DNA from: Tessaracoccus oleiagri
GTDB taxonomy: Bacteria > Actinomycetota > Actinomycetes > Propionibacteriales > Propionibacteriaceae
Direction: 5' to 3'
DNA: 64,000 nt
Assembly (NCBI RefSeq): GCF_900103275.1
Contig: NZ_FNGP01000006.1
Location: forward strand, 1-64,000
Part shown: piece by piece, positions 35,424 through 45,903 of the stretch
How positions within the stretch are numbered: position 1 is the stretch's first letter
Layout of the letters: every line of letters begins with the position of its first letter
Program-made: the position numbers and the translations under genes
The notes under the pieces: model-generated
What the model was told of the DNA's origin: nothing
Seen by the model: the letters and a program-made list of their open reading frames with translations, nothing else
The model's database searches: none

Positions 35424-36898
35424 TCGCTCTCCTTCGTCAACGCCTCCGCGAGCTCGGAGACCTCGTCTTCCAGGCCGAGGGCCGTGTCGCTGCGGTCGAG
35501 TCCGCCGACGGCCACCCCGTCACCCAGCCGGACGAACAGCCGTCGGGGCTTGATGAACAGGCTAAGGCAAAGCCCGAGCGTGCCGATAGCGAGCGAGGTG
35601 AGCGCCACCGGGTTGCCCGGGGTCTCGCTCATCTGCAGCTTGACCCAGCGAGAGTAGCCGTCGAAGCTGATGCTGCCCAATCCGTCGGGCAGGCTGAACG
35701 CGGCGCCGGGCTTCATGCGGGCCCGGAACCGCTCCTCGCCGTCGCCGAGCACCGGCTCGAGCCCGGCGGTGTTGAGCGTGTAGATGCTCTCCGGGATGCC
35801 GGTCTCATCGGCGGGCTCGCCGTACCAGGCGTTGATCCACAGCTCCGGCTCGAGGGCATCCGGGAACACTGACTTGGGGCCGTCCTGGTCCAGCACCGCC
35901 GTCGGGAAGAAGAAGCCCTCGAACGCCAGCCGCTGCGGCCGCCCGTCGGGCACCTTGATGACCCCGACGGAGGAGAAGTTGCCGTCCTGCGGGAGGAACA
36001 CGACGGGGCCGCTGAAGGCCACGTCGCCGTTGCCGTCGGTGACCGTCACGTTGGGTGCGTAGCCGTGCCCGAGCAGGTTCACCTGCGTGCCGCCGGAGGT
36101 GAGGATCGGGTCGTTGACGGTGAGGAGGTGGTCGGTGGTGACGCCCTCGTCGGTCACCTCGACGTAGGCGTCGAACACCCGGGCGGCGCCGCGCTGGACG
36201 CGGCCGGTCTCGAAACGGGCGTCGAAGTGGTCGACCCGCAGCGAGAACGGCTCCAGCGCGTCGGTGTCCACCCACGCGCCGGCCGTGAAGTCGTCGTACT
36301 GCGTGATCGCATTGGCGAAGCCCCGGCCCTCGACGACCACCACCGTGCCGATGAACCCGCCGAGGTTGGACCAGGCGAGCCCCACGAGCACGCCGACGAG
36401 GGAGAGGTGGAACACCAGGTTGCCCAGCTCGCGCAGGTAGCCCCGCTCGGCGCTGATGCCGTCGTCGGTGCGCAGCGTGCGGTAGCGCTTCGACTTCAGC
36501 CACGCCTCCGCGATGCCGAGTGCGTCGTCGACGGGGGTGTCGACCGTCGCGCTCGCCGGCAGCCGGTCGAGGCGCGACGGCAGCCTCGGCGGGGGCTTGC
36601 GCAGGTCGCGCGCGAACTTCGCGATGCGTGGCGTGATGCAGCCGATCAGGGAGATGAACAGCAGCAGGTAGATGGCCGAGAACCACGGCGACGTGTAGAC
36701 GTGGTACATGCCGAGCGGTTCCCAGATGCGGTCGAGCTCGGGGTGCTCGGCCTTGTAGTCCATGACCTCGATCGGCGAGATGGACTGCTGCGGGATGATC
36801 GAGCCGGGGATGGCGGCGAGCGCGAGCAGGAACAGCAGGATCAGCGCGGTGCGCATGCTGGTGAGCTGGGCCCAGCCCCAGCGGAGCCACTCCCTCAC
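35420..36898 (-). CDS. resB: Cytochrome c biogenesis protein ResB (Ccs1)
   Basis: 492 residues: N-terminal helices (MRTALILLFLLALAAIPGSIIPQ, then SAIYLLLFISLIGCI), a long charged segment, another helix (LVFHLSLVGVLVGLAW) and a large extracytoplasmic domain ending in a C-terminal helix (LTSLAIGTLGLCLSLFI). These are the features of ResB. The GTG start at 36898 overlaps the ccdA stop as GTGA. Works with CcsB. Confidence 0.95.
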   Translation of the reverse strand: MREWLRWGWAQLTSMRTALILLFLLALAAIPGSIIPQQSISPIEVMDYKAEHPELDRIWEPLGMYHVYTSPWFSAIYLLLFISLIGCITPRIAKFARDLRKPPPRLPSRLDRLPASATVDTPVDDALGIAEAWLKSKRYRTLRTDDGISAERGYLRELGNLVFHLSLVGVLVGLAWSNLGGFIGTVVVVEGRGFANAITQYDDFTAGAWVDTDALEPFSLRVDHFDARFETGRVQRGAARVFDAYVEVTDEGVTTDHLLTVNDPILTSGGTQVNLLGHGYAPNVTVTDGNGDVAFSGPVVFLPQDGNFSSVGVIKVPDGRPQRLAFEGFFFPTAVLDQDGPKSVFPDALEPELWINAWYGEPADETGIPESIYTLNTAGLEPVLGDGEERFRARMKPGAAFSLPDGLGSISFDGYSRWVKLQMSETPGNPVALTSLAIGTLGLCLSLFIKPRRLFVRLGDGVAVGGLDRSDTALGLEDEVSELAEALTKESE

Positions 36899-37650
36899 AG
36901 GATCGTCCCGAACCCGGCGACCCACTGGCGGACGGCGCCCATCATCAGGTCCCACCACCCGACGACCATGCTGACGCCCACGGCGATCATGATGAGGCCG
37001 CCGGCGCGCTGGAGCGAGACCTGGTGGCGCTTGAGCCAGTCGAGCTTGGGGGCCAGCGCCGTGAACGCGACCGCGAACAGCAGGAACGGCAGGCCGAGGC
37101 CGAGCGCGTAGGCGAACGCGAGGAGGCCACCGCGCGTGGCGGAGCCCTCGTTGAACGCGAGCGAGAGGACCACCGAGAGCGCGGGACCGATGCAGGGGGT
37201 GAACGTCAGCCCGAACACGATCCCGAGGACCGGGCTCGCGAGCACGCCGACGCGAGGGGTGTACTGCGGCTGCCACATGCGCGGCATGGGCAGCCAGCCC
37301 ATGAACATCACGCCGAGCGCGATGATCACCACGCCGACGACCACCGTGATGAGGCGCTGCTGCTCGATCAGCAGGGAGCCGACGCCGCCGACGAGCGCGC
37401 CGGTGAGCACGAACACGACGGAGAAGCCGAGCACGAAGCCGAGCGTGCCGAGGACCAGCGGGCGACGGGCGACGGAGCCGGTGGCGATCTGGTTGGTGCC
37501 CAGCCCGGAGGCGTACGACAGGTAGCCGGGCAGGAGCGGGAGCACGCACGGCGACGCGAAGCTCACGATGCCGGCCAGCAGCGCCACCGGCACGGCGAGC
37601 AGCATGGACGACGTCAGCGCCGAGGCGACCCAGGTCTCCAGCAGGATCAC
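36895..37650 (-). CDS. ccdA: Thiol-disulfide interchange membrane protein CcdA
   Basis: 251 residues and six helices. The two redox cysteines are in SFASPCVLPLLPGYLSY and FGLTFTPCIGPALS, each followed by proline as in the family. CcdA carries reducing power from cytoplasmic thioredoxin to the extracytoplasmic TlpA/ResA protein. GTG start overlapping the tlpA stop (GTGA). Confidence 0.95.
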   Translation of the reverse strand: MILLETWVASALTSSMLLAVPVALLAGIVSFASPCVLPLLPGYLSYASGLGTNQIATGSVARRPLVLGTLGFVLGFSVVFVLTGALVGGVGSLLIEQQRLITVVVGVVIIALGVMFMGWLPMPRMWQPQYTPRVGVLASPVLGIVFGLTFTPCIGPALSVVLSLAFNEGSATRGGLLAFAYALGLGLPFLLFAVAFTALAPKLDWLKRHQVSLQRAGGLIMIAVGVSMVVGWWDLMMGAVRQWVAGFGTIL

Positions 37651-38201
37651 GACACGTCACCCACCAGCTCGACCAGTGTGTTGGCATTGACCTCGCCGAT
37701 CACCCGGGCCGCGACGCGCCCCTCGGCGTCGACGACGAGCGTGCTGGGGATCGCCTTGGGCGGCACCTGCCCGAAGCCGAGCAGCAGCGCGCCGTCCGGG
37801 TCGAAGATGTTGGGGTACGGGATCTCGAACGCCCGGACGAACGCCTGCGCCGGCGCCTCGGAGAGGTCGCGCGTGTTGAGCCCCAGGAAGGCGACGTCGT
37901 CACCCAGCCGTTCCGCCGCCTCCACGAGCTCGGGCGCCTCGGCGCGGCACGGCGCGCACCAGGAGCCCCACACGTTGATGACGATCGGCTTCCCGGCCAG
38001 GTCGGCGGTGGACAGCGTGCCGCCGTCGAGCGACGGCCCCTCCAGCACGGGCGCCGGTTCGCGCTCCGCCTCGGGGACGATCGTGACCGTGCCGTCGCCG
38101 GTCGTGAAGCCGACGGTGCCGCCTGCCGCCCCGCCCGGCTGCCCGCCCGCGGAGCAGGCGGTGAGGACCAGCGTCGCTACGAGGGCCAGGACGGCCCTCA
38201 T
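37647..38201 (-). CDS. TlpA/ResA-type thioredoxin lipoprotein
   Basis: 184 residues. A signal peptide ends in lipobox LTAC with cysteine 16. The thioredoxin fold carries the active site WGSWCAPCRAEAPEL (CAPC). It keeps apocytochrome c cysteines reduced for heme attachment, receiving electrons from CcdA. The ATG overlaps the histidine phosphatase stop as ATGA. Confidence 0.94.
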   Translation of the reverse strand: MRAVLALVATLVLTACSAGGQPGGAAGGTVGFTTGDGTVTIVPEAEREPAPVLEGPSLDGGTLSTADLAGKPIVINVWGSWCAPCRAEAPELVEAAERLGDDVAFLGLNTRDLSEAPAQAFVRAFEIPYPNIFDPDGALLLGFGQVPPKAIPSTLVVDAEGRVAARVIGEVNANTLVELVGDVS

Positions 38202-38851
38202 GTGCCCACCCGGAACCGGCGGCCGCTGCCCTTGGGCAGCAGGTCGCGGACCACCTCTCGGTAGCTGACCCCCACGGGGCGCCCGTCCTCGAACTCGAAC
38301 GTGGTCAGGGACGCGAGGGTGGTCTGACGCTTGCGCGGGTCGTGGACGAAGGGCTTGCCCTCCACCGCCCGGCGCGCGATGAAGATCGGGAGCTGGTGGG
38401 AGACGACGAGGGCCTGCCCGCCCTCCCCTGCCGCCTCGGCCGCGTCGCCGAGTGCGGCGAGCATGCGGGCGGCGATCTGCTTGTAGGGCTCCCCCCAGCT
38501 GGGGAGCAGGGGATTGCGCATGTGCCAGAACATGCGCGGATCCCGCAGCGCCTTGTTGCCCGGGCCGAACACGCGGCCCTCGAAGATGTTCTCCGCCTCG
38601 AGGAGCCGGTCGTCGATGACGAGGTCCAGGTGGCTGTGCCGTGCGGCGGTGGGGGCGATGGTCTCGCGCGCCCTCAGGAGGGGCGAAGAGCGCAGGTGGG
38701 TGAGCGCGTAGCCGTCGAAGTGGTCGGCCATCCGTTGGGCCATCTCATGCCCCAGCGGAGAGAGACCGAAACCGGGAAGTCTCCCGTAGAGGAGACCATC
38801 CGGGTTGAACACCTGTCCGTGGCGCATGACGTGCACCGTCGCTCGACTCAT
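38198..38851 (-). CDS. Histidine phosphatase family protein
   Basis: 217 residues. The RHG catalytic motif is in VHVMRHGQVFNPDG and the second catalytic histidine is in LVVSHQLPIF. The family includes phosphoglycerate mutase-like and phosphatase enzymes acting on small molecules or phosphoproteins. It heads the cytochrome c maturation operon, an arrangement also common in other actinobacteria, but its substrate is unknown. Leaderless promoter at 38859-38864. Confidence 0.9.
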   Translation of the reverse strand: MSRATVHVMRHGQVFNPDGLLYGRLPGFGLSPLGHEMAQRMADHFDGYALTHLRSSPLLRARETIAPTAARHSHLDLVIDDRLLEAENIFEGRVFGPGNKALRDPRMFWHMRNPLLPSWGEPYKQIAARMLAALGDAAEAAGEGGQALVVSHQLPIFIARRAVEGKPFVHDPRKRQTTLASLTTFEFEDGRPVGVSYREVVRDLLPKGSGRRFRVGT

Positions 38852-38858
38852 GGCACTC

Positions 38859-38864
38859 AGCCTA
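38859..38864 (-). promoter_or_regulatory. Leaderless -10 box TAGGCT of the cytochrome c operon
   Basis: TAGGCT on the minus strand, 7 nt before ATG 38851. Its first three bases are the TAG stop codon of hemD. Confidence 0.6.
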
Positions 38865-40415
38865 TGTCTGGCTCACAACCGGCTTGCGGCGGCGGCGACG
38901 CTTGCGCTCCGACGGCTTCTTGACCGGTTCGCCCTTCGACTCCTGCTCCTGGCGGCGACGGTCCGCGAAACGGGCCAGCGAGTCCGCGAGCGAGGCGAAG
39001 TTCGGGGCGTCCGCGATCACGTCGACGCGCAGCCCGTGCTGCTCGCAGGCGACGGCCGTCGCCTCACCGATGGCGGCGATCACGGACGCGGCGTGCGGCT
39101 TGCCCGCGATGCCGATCATGTTTCGTACCGAGGAGGCGGAGGTGAAGACGACGGCGTCGAACATGCCGGTCTTGATGTCGTCGCGGATCTGCGCCGACGG
39201 GGGCGCGGCGCGGACGGTGCGGTAGGCGGTGACGCCCTCGACCTCCCAGCCCAGGTGCTCGAGGCCCTCGACGAGTGGGTCGATCGACACGTCGGCGCTC
39301 GGCACCAGGACGCGGTTGAGCGGGTCGATGAGCTCGTCGAACGCGGGGAACTCGTCCGCCAGCGCAGAGACGGTGTTGTTGCTCTCGGGCACCAGGTCCG
39401 CCACGATGCCGAGCTTGCGCAGCGCGGTGTCCGTGCCGCGGCCGACGGCGCCGACGAGGATGCCCGACAGCGCCCGCGAGTCCAGCCCGTACTCCGACAG
39501 GCGTTCGGCGATCGCCTCGACGGCGTGCGGGGAGGTGAACAGGCACCACATGTAGCGTCCGTCGACGAGGCCGCGGACGGCCCGTTCCATGCCCTGCTCG
39601 GTGCGCGGGGGCTCGATGGACATCGTCGGGATGGTCTCCATGGTGGCCCCGTACTGGGCGAGCTCCTCGGCCAGCGGCTCGAGGTCGTCCTTGGTGCGGG
39701 GGCTCAGGATGCGCCAGTCGAACAGCGGCTTGGAGGCGTACCAGTCGAGTCGGTTCCGCGCGGTGTCGGCGACGGAGTCGGAGATGACGAAGTAGCACTC
39801 GTAGATGTCGGCGTCCGGCTTCACGTCGCGCCACTGCAGCACTTCGCTGGTCTGGCGCGTCGTGGCGACGTCGTCGACGAACAGGGCCTGCCCGTCCGGC
39901 CCGAAGCGCTCCGCGGCCGCCTTCGCGACCTCGCCGAGCAGCGGGCCGATGGTGCGGATCACGAACGTGTCGCCGCTCGGCCAGTCCTCGACCGGCGGCA
40001 CGTCGTACCGGGCCTCGAGCACCGCGATCGACCGTCCCACCGGCACGGCGGCGAACGTGAGGAGCGTGCTCCAGTGGTTGAGGCCGGGGACGATGTTGAT
40101 GCGCACGCCGGCGTCGTCGAGGATGCGCGAGACCAGCCAGGTCTCGCTGACCTCGACGAAGGGGTATGCGATGCCCAGCCGGACGACCTTGAGACCGCGG
40201 TGGACGGCATCCAGGATCTGCGCCACCTGGTCCTCGGCCACGCGCTCGATGACGGCGTGGCCGGTGTCGAGCTTGCGCAGCTCGTCCTCGTTGGCGTCGC
40301 GGTCGATGATGATGAGGTCGGCGAAGCGAAGCGTCTTGGCCCCCAGCAGGGTCAGCAGACCGAAGTCTCCAGGACCGGATCCGACGAACGTGACCGTCCC
40401 ACGGGCTTCACTCAC
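38862..40415 (-). CDS. hemD: Uroporphyrinogen-III synthase with degenerate methyltransferase-like N-terminal domain
   Basis: 517 residues. The C-terminal half (about 240-480) is HemD-like: LFTSPHAVEAIAERL, NTVSALADEFPAF, VFTSASSVRNMIGI and IAAIGEATAVACEQHGLRVD. The N-terminal half starts like a CobA/SUMT methyltransferase (VTFVGSGPGDFGLLTLLGAKTL) but the catalytic KGGDPFxFGRGxEE stretch is replaced by VVRLGIAYPFVEVSETWLV, so methyltransfer is doubtful. The tail is very basic (RKRRRRRK). It cyclises hydroxymethylbilane for heme. GTG start with a GGAGAG ribosome site. Confidence 0.87.
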   Translation of the reverse strand: MSEARGTVTFVGSGPGDFGLLTLLGAKTLRFADLIIIDRDANEDELRKLDTGHAVIERVAEDQVAQILDAVHRGLKVVRLGIAYPFVEVSETWLVSRILDDAGVRINIVPGLNHWSTLLTFAAVPVGRSIAVLEARYDVPPVEDWPSGDTFVIRTIGPLLGEVAKAAAERFGPDGQALFVDDVATTRQTSEVLQWRDVKPDADIYECYFVISDSVADTARNRLDWYASKPLFDWRILSPRTKDDLEPLAEELAQYGATMETIPTMSIEPPRTEQGMERAVRGLVDGRYMWCLFTSPHAVEAIAERLSEYGLDSRALSGILVGAVGRGTDTALRKLGIVADLVPESNNTVSALADEFPAFDELIDPLNRVLVPSADVSIDPLVEGLEHLGWEVEGVTAYRTVRAAPPSAQIRDDIKTGMFDAVVFTSASSVRNMIGIAGKPHAASVIAAIGEATAVACEQHGLRVDVIADAPNFASLADSLARFADRRRQEQESKGEPVKKPSERKRRRRRKPVVSQT

Positions 40416-40424
40416 GGCACTCTC

Positions 40425-40661
40425 CTACATCCAGCTGGCCAACGCAGCTTCGTCCACGAACCAATAGCTACGCACCTTGCCGTCCACGATCAGGACGGGG
40501 ACGTGGTCCGTGTACTCGGCGCGCAGCGCCTCGTCGGTGTCCACGTCGACCAGTTCGTAGCCGACCCCTCGCCCGGTGCAGACCCGCTCGACGATGCGTT
40601 CGGCGTCCACGCAGAGCGTGCAACCGACGCGCGTCAGCAGACGAACCCGCGCGGGGGCCAC
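40425..40661 (-). CDS. Small glutaredoxin-like protein
   Basis: 78 residues, one thioredoxin-fold domain with the dithiol active site C14-T-L-C17 and the cis-proline segment DHVPVLIVDG. It resembles the actinobacterial glutaredoxin-family proteins often placed next to heme genes. The GTG start lies 5 nt after bS22, and hemD follows by 9 nt, so it belongs to a bS22-grx-hemD unit. The exact start is uncertain because no strong ribosome site is visible. Confidence 0.85.
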   Translation of the reverse strand: MAPARVRLLTRVGCTLCVDAERIVERVCTGRGVGYELVDVDTDEALRAEYTDHVPVLIVDGKVRSYWFVDEAALASWM

Positions 40662-40666
40662 CTGAC

Positions 40667-40768
40667 TTACTTGCCTGCGCGGCGGCGCTGGATGCGGGTG
40701 CGCTTCAGCAGCTTGCGGTGCTTCTTCTTGGCCATGCGCTTGCGGCGCTTCTTGATGACAGAGCCCAC
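40667..40768 (-). CDS. 33-residue basic ribosomal protein bS22 (AURKAIP1/COX24 family)
   Basis: A GTG start at 40768 gives a 33-residue peptide of almost only Lys/Arg-rich sequence (starts [15 protein letters not shown], ends RRRAGK). This matches the actinobacterial AURKAIP1/COX24-type protein, identified in mycobacterial ribosomes as bS22 near the decoding centre. A GAAAGG ribosome site is 6 nt upstream. It is too short for routine gene callers and easily missed. Confidence 0.9.
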
Positions 40769-40873
40769 GTCTTGCCTTTCATAGAATGTGGAACCGCGCA
40801 CAGGGCGCGGACGACTCCCAATAGTAACCCGGCGCGCGCGATCGTTACCAATCTTGCCGGCGCCGGAGGGCCG

Positions 40874-42735
<1,862 letters not shown>

Positions 42736-43506
42736 TCAGCTGCCTGGGGCGAACGGCAGGTACACCAGCAGCCCGGCGCCGAGGAAGGCGAAGAGGTCCA
42801 GCAGGATGTGGACGATCACCAGCGGCATGACGCGCTTGATCCTCAGGTACAGCCAGCCGAAGACGAGGCCCATGACGAGGTTGCCGAAGAACCCGCCCCA
42901 GCCCTGGTACAGGTGGTAGGTGCCGCGGATCAGGGCGGAGATGAAGATGATCGCGAGCATGTTGCCGCCGCGCTGCGCCCAGCGGGTGAAGAGGTAGCCG
43001 ATCATGACCACCTCCTCGAGGATCCCGTTCATGAAGGCGCGTCCGACGAGGATGGGCACGGTCCACCAGGCCGCGGTGAGGTTGGCCGGCTGGACGTTGG
43101 TGTTGATGCCCACGTTGAGTGCGAACAGGTAGAACGCCAGCCCCGCGACGCCGATGACCGCGAAGATGCCGAACCCCCAGGCGAGGTCCTTGCCGGGCTT
43201 GCGGAAGTCGAAGCCCATGGCGCCGAACGGCCCCCCTTCGGGCCGCAGGTGCACCCACAGCAGGTACAGCACCAGCACCGCCGGCATGAGCGGGAAGATC
43301 GTACCGGCCACCTGGTAGGCGAAGTCGAGCCACGGCCGGTCCGGCGTGCGGGAGGTGTTCATGCGGGTGACCTGCTGCGCGAGCGGCACCTCGCGGGTGA
43401 GCTTCTCCCAGATGGACAGCATCGCGTAGACCGCGGACTGCCCGAGCGAGATGGCGAGCACGACGATGATCTCGACGCCGAGGCGCCGCTTGGTGTCAGT
43501 GGTCAT
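42736..43506 (-). CDS. CPBP-family membrane protein with altered first motif
   Basis: 256 residues and about seven helices. The CPBP motifs are recognisable: ILEEVVMIGYLF (two Glu), RGTYHLYQGW and VHILLDL. However the usual EExxxR is EEVVMI here, without the Arg, so protease activity is uncertain. It is coupled by ATGA to the upstream proline dehydrogenase gene and is the last gene of a three-gene unit. Function unknown. Confidence 0.82.
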   Translation of the reverse strand: MTTDTKRRLGVEIIVVLAISLGQSAVYAMLSIWEKLTREVPLAQQVTRMNTSRTPDRPWLDFAYQVAGTIFPLMPAVLVLYLLWVHLRPEGGPFGAMGFDFRKPGKDLAWGFGIFAVIGVAGLAFYLFALNVGINTNVQPANLTAAWWTVPILVGRAFMNGILEEVVMIGYLFTRWAQRGGNMLAIIFISALIRGTYHLYQGWGGFFGNLVMGLVFGWLYLRIKRVMPLVIVHILLDLFAFLGAGLLVYLPFAPGS

Positions 43507-44396
43507 CGTTTGTCCAACACCGCCCGCAGGTAGCTGACCGCGGTCTGCGGTCGCGCCGCCACCCGGGTCATGAGGTACTCGAACCAACCCGGGCCGTAGG
43601 GCAACAGGACCCGGGACCGGTACCCGATGTCGGTCAGGCGGCGTTGCTCCAGGGGTCGCACCCCGTAGAGCATCTGGAACTCGAAGTCGGTCCCGGTCCG
43701 CCGGTGCAGGTCCTGCGCGATGGCGATGATCGTCGGGTCGTGGCTGGCCACCATGGTGTAGGCGCCGCCCTCCATCGCGATCCGCATGCAGCGCACCAGC
43801 GCCAGCGACTTGTCGTGCTCGTCGGTGATCGCCTGCGAGTCGGGCACCGGGTAGGAGCCGATGCAGAGCCGGAGCCTCGGGGACTCGTCGACGATGCTCC
43901 GGCAGTCCCGCTCGGCGCGGCGGATGTCGACCGGGAGGGTGATGCCCAGGTCCGGGTGGTCGGCGCGCGCGTCGCGCCACAGGCGGAGGGTCTCCGAGTA
44001 CTCGGCGTAGCCCTGCATCTCGAGGGTGATGTGCGCCCCCATCTCGTGGGCACGGCCGGCGAGCCGGCGCAGCGTCCGCAGCGCACCGTCCTCCGATTCG
44101 CGCAGCCCCAGCTGTGACGGCTTCACCGAAAGTTCGGCGCCGCGCGCCTCCTCTCCCAGCAGGTCCAGGAGCCGCTCCAGCTCGCGGGGCGACTCCGCCT
44201 CTGAGTCGCTGGTGGGCAGGTGTGCGAAACTCACCTCCAGCCCGCGCGTCCGCATGACTCGGGCCTCGTCCCTGGCGTCCTCGGCATCGAGGCCGACGAT
44301 GTACGGCTTGGCCAGCTCCTCGAGCGCCCCGGACGCGAGCGCCATCGACTGGACGCGGCGCGAGCGGATTACCTTGCGCAGCAGCTCGGTGATCAT
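43503..44396 (-). CDS. Stand-alone proline dehydrogenase
   Basis: 297 residues, single PRODH barrel: ELSVKPSQLGL, ITLEMQGYAEYSETLRLWR, IGSYPVPDSQAI, MVASHDPTIIAIA and FQMLYGVRPLEQRRLTDIGY. The C-terminus YRSRVLLPYGPGWFEYLMTRVAARPQ is the FAD/substrate-binding end of monofunctional PRODH enzymes. It duplicates the first activity of PutA. It overlaps the upstream epimerase gene (ATGA) and the downstream CPBP gene (ATGA). Confidence 0.9.
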   Translation of the reverse strand: MITELLRKVIRSRRVQSMALASGALEELAKPYIVGLDAEDARDEARVMRTRGLEVSFAHLPTSDSEAESPRELERLLDLLGEEARGAELSVKPSQLGLRESEDGALRTLRRLAGRAHEMGAHITLEMQGYAEYSETLRLWRDARADHPDLGITLPVDIRRAERDCRSIVDESPRLRLCIGSYPVPDSQAITDEHDKSLALVRCMRIAMEGGAYTMVASHDPTIIAIAQDLHRRTGTDFEFQMLYGVRPLEQRRLTDIGYRSRVLLPYGPGWFEYLMTRVAARPQTAVSYLRAVLDKR

Positions 44397-45190
44397 CGAC
44401 GGACCAACCCCTTTTCGTAGAACTTCCTCGTGTTGGTGAGCGCCTCTTCGAGCATCTCGGCGCGCTCGTGGCGCGAGCGGGCGCGACGGGTGGAGACCTC
44501 CAGCACGATGTGCCCGTCGAAGCCCTGCCGACCCAGCTGCTCCACCAGCTCCCACGCGTTCTGGTCGCCCTCGCCGGGCAGGAAGTGCTCGTCCTTGTAG
44601 GAGCCGCGGCCGTCGGTGAGGTGCACGTGGCGGAGACGGTCGCCCCACTCGTGCATGAGGTCCAGCGAGTGCTGCTGCGCGGTGGACGCGTGCGACAGGT
44701 CCAGCGTCAGATGGTCGTAGTCGCGGTCGGTGGGATCCCAGGACGGCAGGTACATCTGCAGGCTGCCGACGCGCGAGCGCCAGGGGAACATGTTCTCGAC
44801 GGCGAAGATGACGCCGGTGGTGCGGTTGAGCTCCCGGATGCCGGCCTCGAAGCCCGCACCGTACTCCTTCTGCCAGCGGAACGGCGGGTGCACCACCACG
44901 GTGTCCGCACCCAGCTGCAATGCGGCCTCCGCGGAGCGTTTCAGCTTGTCCCAGGGGTCGGTGCCCCAGATGTTCGGCGTCACCAGCAGCACCGGGGCGT
45001 GGACGGACAGCACCCGCACACCGTGGTAGTCGCTCAGCTTCTCGATTGCGTCCACGTCGGTGGACAGCGGGTCGATTCCCACCATCAGTTCCACGCCGTC
45101 GTAACCGAGCTCGGCGGCCAGTTCGAAGGCGCTGGCCGAGGTCTCCGGATAGACGGTGGTGGTCGACAGGGTCACGGTTGCTGTGGACAC
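44393..45190 (-). CDS. Sugar phosphate isomerase/epimerase-like TIM barrel protein
   Basis: 265 residues of the AP-endonuclease-2/xylose isomerase-like fold: AFELAAELGYDGVELMVG, LSVHAPVLLVTPN, VVHPPFRWQKEY, FAVENMFPWRS, LTLDLSHASTAQ, RHVHLTDG. The Glu/Asp/His metal set of the family is visible. The reaction is unknown; being first in a unit with proline dehydrogenase it might act on a carbon source taken up with it. GTG start at 45190 with a leaderless promoter. Confidence 0.85.
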   Translation of the reverse strand: MSTATVTLSTTTVYPETSASAFELAAELGYDGVELMVGIDPLSTDVDAIEKLSDYHGVRVLSVHAPVLLVTPNIWGTDPWDKLKRSAEAALQLGADTVVVHPPFRWQKEYGAGFEAGIRELNRTTGVIFAVENMFPWRSRVGSLQMYLPSWDPTDRDYDHLTLDLSHASTAQQHSLDLMHEWGDRLRHVHLTDGRGSYKDEHFLPGEGDQNAWELVEQLGRQGFDGHIVLEVSTRRARSRHERAEMLEEALTNTRKFYEKGLVRR

Positions 45191-45197
45191 GGGATCA

Positions 45198-45203
45198 ACA
45201 CTA
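45198..45203 (-). promoter_or_regulatory. Leaderless -10 box TAGTGT of the epimerase/PRODH/CPBP operon
   Basis: TAGTGT on the minus strand, 7 nt before GTG 45190. Confidence 0.6.
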
Positions 45204-45259
45204 CAAGCCTCGACACCCCCGATTAGTTGAATCGAAGGGCGGGGGACCAGAATGGGGGC

Positions 45260-45901
45260 ATGATGCACGTCGACCATCTGATTTTCGCCGCCAGCCCCGC
45301 CGGACTCACCGCTGATGCCGCCCGGCTGGCCGAGGCGCTCGGCGCCGAATACAAGGACGGCGGCTTCCACCCACGGTTCGGAACCCGCAACCACATCATC
45401 CCGCTCGCGGATGCCCGTTACATCGAGATCGTCGAGGTCCTCGACCACCCCGCCGCGGAGAAGGCGCCATTCGGCCAGGCCGTGCGCGCCCGCTCGAACA
45501 TGGGCGGCGGCTGGATGGGCTGGGTCGTGAGCGTGGACGACCTCGCCCCCATCGAGGAGCGCCTGGAGCGCGGCGCCGTCGAGGGCTCCCGCCTCTTCCC
45601 GGACGGCCGGCGCCTCGAGTGGATGCAGATCGGCATCAAGGGCCTGATCGCCGACCCGCAGCTGCCCTACTTCCTGCAGTGGAAGTCGCCCGAGGAACTG
45701 CGCCCCGCGGCGCTCCACGGCGAGGTCCGCCTCAAGGGACTCGAGATCAGCGGCTCCGCCGACCGGCTGAGCGAGTGGCTCGGCTTCGAGATCGACGACT
45801 CCCTGGACGGGGTGGACTTCACGCTCGTGGCGCCCAACGGCATGCCGGGCATCAACCAGATCGAGTTCGAGTCCCCCACCAAGGGCACCGTCACCATCTG
45901 A
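45260..45901 (+). CDS. VOC-superfamily (glyoxalase-like domain) protein
   Basis: 213 residues: MHVDHLIFAASPAG at the start, FGTRNHIIPLADARYIEIVEVLD, and GWMGWVVSVDD, the pattern of a glyoxalase-like domain with metal-binding His/Glu positions. ATG 45260 is taken with a possible CAGAAT box 6 nt upstream, a weaker version of the leaderless promoter; a second ATG follows directly. The role is unknown. Confidence 0.82.
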   Translation: MMHVDHLIFAASPAGLTADAARLAEALGAEYKDGGFHPRFGTRNHIIPLADARYIEIVEVLDHPAAEKAPFGQAVRARSNMGGGWMGWVVSVDDLAPIEERLERGAVEGSRLFPDGRRLEWMQIGIKGLIADPQLPYFLQWKSPEELRPAALHGEVRLKGLEISGSADRLSEWLGFEIDDSLDGVDFTLVAPNGMPGINQIEFESPTKGTVTI

Positions 45902-45903
45902 CG

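Noticed and set aside
45240-45259. CAGAAT 6 nt before the VOC ATG, and similar CANNNT boxes before the genes at 32250 and 48709
   Set aside because: They lack the first T of TANNNT, so I did not count them as leaderless promoters, though they may be weak ones.
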